From an uncultured Selenomonadaceae bacterium (GTDB lineage Bacteria > Bacillota > Negativicutes > Selenomonadales > Selenomonadaceae): a stretch of 17,102 nucleotides of DNA. The position numbers and the translations under genes are program-made. Positions 7,686 to 13,761 of this stretch are shown one piece after another; within the stretch, counting starts at the first letter, position 1; every line of letters starts with the position of its first letter. The notes below the pieces were generated by a model, which saw only the letters and a list, made by a program, of their open reading frames with translations, had not been told where the DNA came from and made no database searches. Location: assembly GCA_905236665.1 (NCBI GenBank), contig CAJONF010000083.1, positions 1 through 17,102 on the forward strand, written 5' to 3'.

Positions 7686-8216
7686 TTATAACAAATTTTT
7701 GCTGTAATATTCGCTAACCTGCTTATAATCTGTGATAGTATTTTCGCCACGTTCCAGAGCGATTAATCCCGTGCGAATAATTTCTAAAATGCCATAGGGC
7801 GCGAGGAGTCTGGTAAATGCTGTAACTTTTTCGTCGTTGCCGGTGATTTCAAAGATCAGTGTAGTTGGCTGAACATCTACAACATGGGCGCGGAAAAGTT
7901 CAGCCATTTTCAAAACGTCAAGGCGGGTGCTGTCGTCAGCAGAAACTTTAATCATCGTCATGCCGCGAGTAACCGCCGTGGCAGAATCTAAACGTTGCAC
8001 CGCTTGAACCACGGGCATTTTTTCCAGCTGTTTAATAACTTGGTCAACAAAATTTCCGTCGCCGTGAACTACGACCGTTATCCGCGAAAATTCCGGCGAT
8101 TGTGTTATCCCGACCGACAAACTATCTATATTAAACTCTCGGCGGCTGAACATACTAGCCACGCGCACCAAAACCCCCGGCTGATTTTCAACGTAAACTG
8201 ATAAAACGTGCTTCAT
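7686..8216 (-). CDS. ilvN: Acetolactate synthase small (regulatory) subunit
   Basis: This cytoplasmic protein activates the catalytic subunit IlvB and gives it valine feedback inhibition, in the first common step of branched-chain amino-acid synthesis. The 176 residues are slightly longer than the usual 160-170. An N-terminal ACT domain (about 4-75) begins with LSVYVENQPGVLVRVASMFSRREFNIDSL. N11, G14 and N29 sit at the positions that bind valine in E. coli IlvH. The C-terminal small-subunit domain (about 85-165) contains ELFRAHVVDV and GILEIIRTG. AAGGAGAG lies about 12 bases before the ATG at 8216. It is last in its operon, 24 bases after the coiled-coil gene. No ilvB is in the window, which is unusual because the two are commonly adjacent. 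The symbol ilvH would serve equally well. Confidence 0.95.
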   Translation of the reverse strand: MKHVLSVYVENQPGVLVRVASMFSRREFNIDSLSVGITQSPEFSRITVVVHGDGNFVDQVIKQLEKMPVVQAVQRLDSATAVTRGMTMIKVSADDSTRLDVLKMAELFRAHVVDVQPTTLIFEITGNDEKVTAFTRLLAPYGILEIIRTGLIALERGENTITDYKQVSEYYSKNLL

Positions 8217-8240
8217 TTTTTAAAGAACTCTCCTTAGAAA

Positions 8241-8639
8241 TTATTTGAAAAAAACCGCATACAGCACACCGACAGCGATACTTATTGCCGAAACCGTGAT
8301 TATTTGTCCGTGATTCATTGAGGAATCAATTTTATTTGAAAGCGCGTCGATTTTATCTGCAAGCTTATCAATTTTTGCATCTTGTTTGTCCATGCGGTCG
8401 TGTAATTCTTTTCGCACGGTGTCAATTTTTGTTTCCAATACGTCTTGGCGCGTTTCGATTCTGTCCATGCGCGTTTCGATTCTGTCCATGCGCGTTTCGA
8501 TTCTGTCCATGCGTGCAGATAAATCTTTGCGTGAGTCGCGGAACTCGTCTTTTAAATCCCTAAGTTGCATAAAAATCATTTCGTTAGCGTTCATCGGGAT
8601 AATCCGCGGAATTTGTTCTTTAGCTTGAGTTTCTGGCAT
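8241..8639 (-). CDS. Coiled-coil protein with C-terminal membrane anchor
   Basis: The 132-residue protein contains three exact heptads MDRIETR (44-64) inside a longer coiled coil of about 25-105, with regular Ile/Met/Leu at a and d positions. One hydrophobic segment near 112-131 (IITVSAISIAVGVLYAVFF) ends at the C-terminus, suggesting a tail-anchored protein with the coil in the cytoplasm. Similar small coiled-coil/TM proteins are often annotated as hypothetical or as DUF1640- or XhlA-like, but I see no diagnostic domain. The ATG at 8639 has GGTGGTGA 5 bases upstream. It lies 17 bases after the CofE-like gene and 24 before ilvN. The repeat could vary in copy number among strains. Function is unknown; it could organise or oligomerise a partner at the membrane. 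Confidence 0.78.
   Translation of the reverse strand: MPETQAKEQIPRIIPMNANEMIFMQLRDLKDEFRDSRKDLSARMDRIETRMDRIETRMDRIETRQDVLETKIDTVRKELHDRMDKQDAKIDKLADKIDALSNKIDSSMNHGQIITVSAISIAVGVLYAVFFK
8448..8510 (-). repeat. Three exact 21-bp tandem copies inside the coiled-coil gene
   Basis: Units 8448-8468, 8469-8489 and 8490-8510 are identical at DNA level and each encodes one coiled-coil heptad, MDRIETR. Identity including silent positions points to recent duplication or ongoing slippage. The reading frame is kept whatever the copy number. Confidence 0.95.
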
Positions 8640-8656
8640 TTAAATCACCACCGAAA

Positions 8657-9310
8657 TTATTGCTCTTCTTGATATTGGCGGAAATTTTTCAAAATGCAAA
8701 TTGGGCGTTTCTGCGAGGCGTTGCCAAAAGGATTATCAATCAGCAAATCGGAGGCAAGTTGAGCGTTCATGCCCGGCGTTGCACCGACAATTCGCGAGCG
8801 TTTTAAATCGTTCACATCAGCAATCATCGCGCCAAAACATTTCAGCCGCGCTTTTAGGTCTGCAACGACTTTATCGACATTTTCGGGACCATAGACAACG
8901 CATTTGTCAAACGGCGGCATTGTTCCTGTCACGTCGTCGATTAATGCAGCTTGACGCCCGCCCCATTTGTAAAAAAGCCCGCGCAGTCCGATAACTTTTC
9001 CTAAAAAACCGGCGAACAGTGCAAAGGCAACGCGCCATTCTCCTTCCTTTTCCATTAAAGCTTGCATACCGTGCGGCGTGGCAAGTGAACCGTAATCTGG
9101 AATAAATCTGCAACAAAGTTTCGCCAAGTTGCTCAGTTTCATTTCGTCCGGACGAACAATATTCCCCTGCGTTATCGCCACGACGCTTTCAGCCACGGTT
9201 ATTACGTCATCGGAACCGATAATATCGCGGGTGTAACTTTCTATCACGTCGACAATATCATCTTTCGGCGTCAAAATCCTGGTCGTTATCGGAATAATTT
9301 CAACGTTCAT
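8657..9310 (-). CDS. Divergent F420-0:gamma-glutamyl ligase (CofE)-like protein
   Basis: The 217-residue protein resembles the CofE fold at both ends. Near the start, SDDVITVAESVVAITQGNIVRP (33-54) matches the family's strand-helix 'GDVLVVAxKIVS..EGR'. Near the end, AMIADVNDLKRSRIVGATPG (161-180) matches the D-x-N-D-L...G strand. The middle lacks the GIDxSN and LPxDPDxSA motifs of true CofE; DDVTGTMPPFDKCVVYGPENVD (125-146) stands there instead. True CofE adds glutamate to coenzyme F420, which this kind of bacterium is not expected to make, so the reaction is probably different. AAGGAGTG precedes the ATG at 9310. It follows the membrane-anchored protein by 9 bases and precedes the coiled-coil gene. 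Fold assignment is moderately sure; function is not known. Confidence 0.72.
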   Translation of the reverse strand: MNVEIIPITTRILTPKDDIVDVIESYTRDIIGSDDVITVAESVVAITQGNIVRPDEMKLSNLAKLCCRFIPDYGSLATPHGMQALMEKEGEWRVAFALFAGFLGKVIGLRGLFYKWGGRQAALIDDVTGTMPPFDKCVVYGPENVDKVVADLKARLKCFGAMIADVNDLKRSRIVGATPGMNAQLASDLLIDNPFGNASQKRPICILKNFRQYQEEQ

Positions 9311-9319
9311 AAAAAATTT

Positions 9320-9859
9320 TCACTCCTTAACAAGTTTAACGCCGACAAGGTTGGCAAGTTCTTCAGCTGTTAAAATGACGCGGGCAATAGACCAACGCAT
9401 AGGATTTCTCCCAACTTCGCGATAAATAAATTCAACGGGGAAATCTACCATGTGAGCAACAGCCTTTTCCAATGAAAGGTTTTTCCTAGCCGACAAGGTG
9501 ACTTTAGCCACGAGAAATGCGCTCTGCTGATGTTCTATAACCAACGCCTCAAAATAATCATCTTCACGGGGAACGCCTTCGCGTTCAGCCTTGCCGCGAA
9601 CGTCCATGCCGTCATATTGTTCAAAAGGCAACAGCGGATGACATATGGCATCGACAATCATTGCGCTTTGAGTACCTTCGTTGCGAAATTCAATCGTGGT
9701 GGAAAGTGTCAAGGATTTTTCGTCGCGATATTCGATTTTAAATGGCGTGCGGCTCTCCAATTTCGGAACAACTTTTTCTTGCCGTCCTTTTAAATACAGC
9801 CACGTGATTACAATGACTGTTACTATCGCGGAGATTAATCCTACAAATATTGTTAACAA
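9320..9859 (-). CDS. Membrane-anchored protein of unknown function
   Basis: I do not recognise this 179-residue protein. One N-terminal membrane segment (residues 2-24) is followed by basic residues (KGRQEK) and a domain of about 145 residues with alternating beta-type stretches (FKIEYRDEKSLTLSTTIEFRNEG, QQSAFLVAKVTLSARKN, DFPVEFIYREV). By eye this suggests a beta-sandwich like those of LEA or DUF-type accessory proteins. The positive residues after the segment suggest a cytoplasmic domain by the positive-inside rule. The start is a TTG at 9859: a stop lies three codons upstream in frame, GAGGGG is 10 bases before it, and no ATG is nearby. The gene heads the operon containing the CofE-like gene, which starts 9 bases later, so the two may work together. 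Confidence 0.72.
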   Translation of the reverse strand: MLTIFVGLISAIVTVIVITWLYLKGRQEKVVPKLESRTPFKIEYRDEKSLTLSTTIEFRNEGTQSAMIVDAICHPLLPFEQYDGMDVRGKAEREGVPREDDYFEALVIEHQQSAFLVAKVTLSARKNLSLEKAVAHMVDFPVEFIYREVGRNPMRWSIARVILTAEELANLVGVKLVKE

Positions 9860-9893
9860 AATTTTTCAACCCCTCAAGATTTTTTTCAGGGAA

Positions 9894-9922
9894 ATTTTAT
9901 ACAACGAAATTAATTTTTGCAA
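9894..9922 (-). promoter_or_regulatory. Possible promoter of the operon from the membrane-anchored protein to ilvN
   Basis: On the minus strand a -35 TTGCAA (9917-9922) and a -10 TAAAAT (9894-9899) are 17 bases apart. TATAAA at 9896-9901 overlaps as an alternative -10. It lies just after the gdhA terminator and before the TTG start at 9859. The surrounding AT-rich sequence makes chance matches likely. Confidence 0.5.
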
Positions 9923-9950
9923 GGAAATTTTTTATACGCGTTTTCTATGC

Positions 9951-9984
9951 AAAAAAAAAGGCGTTGCCTCTGAAGAGGTCGCCC
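9951..9984 (-). terminator. Rho-independent terminator after gdhA
   Basis: On the minus strand GGCG/CGCC and CCTC/GAGG form two stacked stems with a small asymmetric internal loop and a TTCA tetraloop (9960-9983), followed by nine T (9951-9959). It lies 10 bases after the gdhA stop. Confidence 0.85.
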
Positions 9985-9993
9985 AATTTTTTA

Positions 9994-11343
9994 TTAAACA
10001 AGTCCTTGAGCCGTCATAGCCTCCGCAACTTTTTTAAAGCCGGCAATGTTCGCGCCCATAACCAGATTATCCGGTTCGCCGAATTCAACAGCATTGGCTT
10101 TGGCATTTTTATAAATGTTCGCCATAATTCCTTTAAGCCGCTCGTCTACTTCCGCAAAAGTCCAGCTCAACCGCTCGGAATTCTGGCTCATCTCCAGCGC
10201 GCTGACTGCCACACCGCCCGCGTTAGCCGCCTTAGCAGGACAGAATAGAATTTTATTTGCTTGGAAATATTCAATAGCCTCCAGCGTCGACGGCATATTT
10301 GCACCTTCCGCCACGACTTTGCAACCGTTGGCAACCAAAGCTTTTGCCGCGTCAAGATCAATTTCTTCTTGCGTAGCACAGGGCAGGGCGATATCGCATT
10401 TGATACTCCATACGCCATGACAGCCCTCGTGATATTCGCTGGCGGGGTGATTGGTCGCATATTCAGCAATGCGCCCGCGCTTAACTTCTTTGATAAACTT
10501 AACCGCTTTTAAATCAATACCATGCGGGTCGTAAATGTAGCCGTCCGAATCTGAACAGCTGATAACATTCGCGCCGAGTTCCTGCGCTTTTTCTATTGCA
10601 TAAATCGCCACGTTGCCCGAACCGCTCACGATAACTTTTTTCCCGTCAATGTTAATATTTTTTTCATTAAGCAAATTCTGCACAAAGTACAAAAGACCAT
10701 AGCCGGTCGCCTCGGTACGTGTAAGTGAGCCGCCGTAAGTCAAACCTTTGCCCGTCAAAACAGCCGCATCATAAGCATCGCGAATCCGTTTGTATTGCCC
10801 GAAAAGATAGCCAATTTCGCGCCCACCAACACCAATATCACCCGCCGGAACGTCAACGTGCGGTCCGATATGGCGATAAAGCTCCGTCATGAACGCTTGA
10901 CAGAATTTCATAATCTCATTGTCGCTTTTACCTTTAGGATCAAAATCAGAACCGCCCTTGCCGCCGCCGATTGGCAAACCTGTTAGCGAATTTTTAAAAA
11001 CCTGCTCGAATGCGAGAAATTTTAAAATGCTAAGATTAACGCTGGGGTGAAAACGTAAGCCGCCTTTATACGGTCCTATAGCCGAATTCATTTGAACGCG
11101 ATAGCCGCGGTTAACGTGCGTTATGTTGTTATCGTCCTGCCACGCCACTCGGAAAGTTATCACGCGCTCCGGTTCCACGATTCTTTCAAGAAGTTTTTGT
11201 TCTTTATATTGCGGATTTTTTTCGAGTAACGGCACAATCGTCGTTAAAACTTCCTTGACTGTGTTTTGAAATTCAATTTGGTCGGGATCGCGCTGTTTTA
11301 CAAGGTTAAGCACGTCTTCAACGTATTGTTTCATGTCTGACAT
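9994..11343 (-). CDS. gdhA: NADP-type glutamate dehydrogenase
   Basis: This soluble enzyme makes glutamate from 2-oxoglutarate and ammonium with NAD(P)H. With the ATG at 11343 it has 449 residues, nearly the same as E. coli GdhA (447). Conserved features are RVQMNSAIGPYKGGLRFHP (82-100), catalytic K129 in GLPIGGGKGGSDFDPKGKSD, catalytic D169 in VPAGDIGVGGREIGY, and a Rossmann segment VIVSGSGNVAIYA. An upstream in-frame TTG at 11376 would add 11 residues, but AGGAGG (11352-11357) lies 8 bases before the ATG at 11343 and decides the start. The hexameric NADP-dependent form is inferred from overall similarity. The gene is transcribed alone, closed by a terminator, and divergent from hom. Confidence 0.97.
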   Translation of the reverse strand: MSDMKQYVEDVLNLVKQRDPDQIEFQNTVKEVLTTIVPLLEKNPQYKEQKLLERIVEPERVITFRVAWQDDNNITHVNRGYRVQMNSAIGPYKGGLRFHPSVNLSILKFLAFEQVFKNSLTGLPIGGGKGGSDFDPKGKSDNEIMKFCQAFMTELYRHIGPHVDVPAGDIGVGGREIGYLFGQYKRIRDAYDAAVLTGKGLTYGGSLTRTEATGYGLLYFVQNLLNEKNINIDGKKVIVSGSGNVAIYAIEKAQELGANVISCSDSDGYIYDPHGIDLKAVKFIKEVKRGRIAEYATNHPASEYHEGCHGVWSIKCDIALPCATQEEIDLDAAKALVANGCKVVAEGANMPSTLEAIEYFQANKILFCPAKAANAGGVAVSALEMSQNSERLSWTFAEVDERLKGIMANIYKNAKANAVEFGEPDNLVMGANIAGFKKVAEAMTAQGLV

Positions 11344-11351
11344 AAAAAAAA

Positions 11352-11357
11352 CCTCCT
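11352..11357 (-). promoter_or_regulatory. gdhA ribosome binding site that fixes the start
   Basis: A perfect AGGAGG on the minus strand lies 8 bases before the ATG at 11343 and inside the frame of the longer TTG-initiated alternative, which therefore can be dismissed. Confidence 0.9.
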
Positions 11358-11406
11358 GATTCTTTACTACGTTCAAAAGTTTAACACGTCATAAAATTTT
11401 TGTATA

Positions 11407-11435
11407 GTAACATTCGCCGAAATATATTGTATACT
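11407..11435 (+). promoter_or_regulatory. Possible promoter of the hom operon
   Basis: A -10 TATACT (11430-11435, five of six) has a -35 GTAACA (11407-11412, four of six) 17 bases upstream. The predicted leader is about 77 bases and contains the palindrome GAAAAATTTTTC (11455-11466) within the 15-mer also found before the aldo/keto reductase gene. The gdhA promoter must lie in the same intergenic stretch on the other strand, but I cannot place it. Confidence 0.5.
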
Positions 11436-11518
11436 TGTCTGTTAAAAATAGCAGGAAAAATTTTTCGGCGGCAGAATATCCAACTGGTAATTAAATTCGG
11501 AAAGGCGGTAAATTTTTT

Positions 11519-12799
11519 ATGGACAACGTGGTAAAAATCGGACTTTTGGGCGCGGGCACAATCGGCGGCTCCGTCATCGAAGTTTTGCAAAATAATCGCG
11601 ATATAATTTCACAGCGGGCGAATACAGAAATTCAAATCAAAAAAATTCTCGTCCTGCCGCGTGAAATTCCTGCCCTGCAAGAACGCGGATTGCCAGCCAC
11701 GAATAATTACGACGAAATTTTAAACGACCCCGAAATTAAAATCGTCGTTGAACTTATGGGCGGCGTTAATCCCGCAAAAGATTTTATTTTAAAGGCAATG
11801 GCGCATGGTAAACACGTCGTCACAGCTAATAAAGATGTAGTCGCGCAATTCGGTCACGATCTCTTTGACGCGGCGGCGGAGCACCAAATTGATTTCTTGT
11901 TTGAAGCGGCAGTCGGCGGAGCAATTCCTATTATCATGCCGCTGAAACGTTCCTTGACTGCCAACAGAATCACGGAAATTTTAGGAATTGTGAACGGCAC
12001 GACAAATTATATGCTAACTAAAATGAACGATAGCGGCGCGGATTATGACACGGTTTTAAAAGAAGCTCAAGCTCACGGCTACGCTGAAGCGAATCCTGCT
12101 GCTGATGTGGAAGGTAAAGATGCGGCACGTAAAATTGCTATCCTTGCGTCGATTGCCTTTAATTCCCGCGTGAAATTTGAAGATGTTTCTGTAGAAGGTA
12201 TTACGAACCTCACGCCGGAAGATATTCTTTATGCAAAAGATTTAGGCTACGTAATGAAACTTTTAGCCGTGGGACGTGACACTGAACTTGGCGTTGATGT
12301 TCGCGTTAATCCCGTGCTGCTACCTAAAGAACACCCGCTCGCCGCTGTTAATGGTGTGCTTAATGCGGTATTTGTTCGCGGCTACCCGATTGAAGAGGCT
12401 ATGTTCTTCGGACCGGGCGCGGGTAAACCTACAGCGTCGGCAGTCGTTAGCGATATTATAGAAATTGCTCGCGGGCTAGCTCGCGGCGCGGCTGGTCGAT
12501 TCGGTTGCACTTGTTATCACCACCGCCAAATTTGCCCCGTCGAAGAAACCGTTTCTTCCTACTATATCCGCTTGCTCGTCGACGATAAACCAGGCGTCCT
12601 CGGAAAAATCGCGTCCACTTTTGGAAATGTAGACGTAAGTTTAAAATCTGTTGTTCAGACGACTACTACCCTTGAAGATCACGTGGAACTTGTCGTCATC
12701 ACGCACGCAGTTAAACATAAAAATATTTTAGAGGCGCAAGCGGCGTTGAAAGCTCTGTCAGTTGTCGATAAAATTTTCAACGTGATTCGCGTGGAGTAA
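11519..12799 (+). CDS. hom: Homoserine dehydrogenase with C-terminal ACT domain
   Basis: This enzyme reduces aspartate 4-semialdehyde to homoserine with NAD(P)H, the branch step toward threonine and methionine. The 426 residues match the single-function Firmicute type. The dinucleotide-binding loop GLLGAGTIGG is at 8-17, VTANKDVVA at 101-109, LGIVNGTTNYML at 155-166, and the catalytic region DVEGKDAARK at 196-205, where K205 is the expected catalytic lysine. The C-terminal ACT domain (about 348-425, YYIRLLVDDKPGVLGKIASTF) is the usual site of threonine feedback. A GGCGG sequence lies 10 bases before the ATG at 11519. It leads the operon hom-thrB-glycosyltransferase-DUF1294. Its last codons GTG GAG TAA contain the GGAG used by thrB. 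Confidence 0.97.
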   Translation: MDNVVKIGLLGAGTIGGSVIEVLQNNRDIISQRANTEIQIKKILVLPREIPALQERGLPATNNYDEILNDPEIKIVVELMGGVNPAKDFILKAMAHGKHVVTANKDVVAQFGHDLFDAAAEHQIDFLFEAAVGGAIPIIMPLKRSLTANRITEILGIVNGTTNYMLTKMNDSGADYDTVLKEAQAHGYAEANPAADVEGKDAARKIAILASIAFNSRVKFEDVSVEGITNLTPEDILYAKDLGYVMKLLAVGRDTELGVDVRVNPVLLPKEHPLAAVNGVLNAVFVRGYPIEEAMFFGPGAGKPTASAVVSDIIEIARGLARGAAGRFGCTCYHHRQICPVEETVSSYYIRLLVDDKPGVLGKIASTFGNVDVSLKSVVQTTTTLEDHVELVVITHAVKHKNILEAQAALKALSVVDKIFNVIRVE

Positions 12800-12805
12800 T
12801 CGGCA

Positions 12806-13750
12806 ATGAAAAATTTTATGGACAATAAAAATCGCGCTGTCGTTCGCGTGCCTGGGACTTCTGCTAATTGCGGTGCCGGTTTTGACTGTTTGGGCTTGGC
12901 TACGACGATTTATAATTATTTGGACTTGACGCTTTTAAAAAAGAATAAACTTGTTGTCGAGTCGGCGGGCGAAGGTGCAGAAAATATTCCACGCGGCAAA
13001 AGAAATCTCGCGTGGCAAGCAGTTCAACGGCTCCTAAAAGAAATCGGGCGTGCGGACGAATTCAAAGGCGCAATTATCAAAACTAAAAACAACGTGCCAA
13101 TTTCCCGTGGACTAGGTTCAAGTTCCACGGCGATTGTCGGCGGATTGGTCGCGGCAAATGAAATATTCGGCTCGCCGCTGGACAAAAACGGGCTGTTGAA
13201 ATTGGCAACGGAGATAGAAGGTCACCCCGACAACGTAGCACCGGCAATTTTCGGCGGCTTTACAGTCAGCGTCATGGATAAAGGCGCGGTTCAAACTTTT
13301 TCCTTCCTGCCGCGAATCAAATTAAAATTAATCGTTGCCGTGCCGGATTTTGAACTGTCCACGAGATTAGCCAGGAAAGTTTTGCCCAAAAATGTTTCCA
13401 TGCGCGATGCAATTTTTAATATCAGTCGAGCGTCAATGTTAATCGCGGCATTGGTCGAGGGCAGAGAAGAATTTTTGCCGTTTGCATTTGACGACGCGCT
13501 TCATCAACCATACAGAAAAAAATTGGTGCCGGGCATGACGGAAGTTTTTGACGCGGCTAAATCTGCCGGAGCACTCGGCGCGGCAATTTCGGGTGCAGGT
13601 TCGTGTTTGATAGCGTTCACGGCGGCGAAAAGCGGACTTGAAAATAAAATTGCGGCGGCTATGGTCGAAGAGTTTAAAAATCACGACGTGAGCGCAAAAG
13701 CTTTGATACTAAACGTAGACAAACACGGTGCACAAATCTTGAAACGTTGA
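12806..13750 (+). CDS. thrB: Homoserine kinase
   Basis: This GHMP-family kinase phosphorylates homoserine before threonine synthase. The 314 residues are typical. The N-terminal VPGTSANCGAGFDCLGLA (15-32) and the ATP-binding loop PISRGLGSSSTAIVGG (98-113) are clear, and the third GHMP motif GALGAAISGAGSCLIAF is present near residues 250-270. The ATG at 12806 has GGAG 9 bases upstream inside the end of hom, suggesting translational coupling. A second ATG four codons later (12818) lies in the same AAATTTTATGGACAA context as the starts of hom and the glycosyltransferase gene, but has no ribosome binding site at a normal distance. No thrC or aspartokinase is in the window. Confidence 0.96.
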   Translation: MKNFMDNKNRAVVRVPGTSANCGAGFDCLGLATTIYNYLDLTLLKKNKLVVESAGEGAENIPRGKRNLAWQAVQRLLKEIGRADEFKGAIIKTKNNVPISRGLGSSSTAIVGGLVAANEIFGSPLDKNGLLKLATEIEGHPDNVAPAIFGGFTVSVMDKGAVQTFSFLPRIKLKLIVAVPDFELSTRLARKVLPKNVSMRDAIFNISRASMLIAALVEGREEFLPFAFDDALHQPYRKKLVPGMTEVFDAAKSAGALGAAISGAGSCLIAFTAAKSGLENKIAAAMVEEFKNHDVSAKALILNVDKHGAQILKR

Positions 13751-13761
13751 CAAAAAATTTT

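Noticed and set aside
8448..8510. Possible CRISPR-like array
   Set aside because: The three 21-bp units are contiguous with no spacers and encode a coiled coil in frame.
8318..8628. Open frames opposite the coiled-coil gene with repeated FRFCPCA or SILSMRV units
   Set aside because: The repeats are the reverse reading of the 21-bp heptad repeat; no ribosome binding site is present and the coiled-coil frame makes structural sense.
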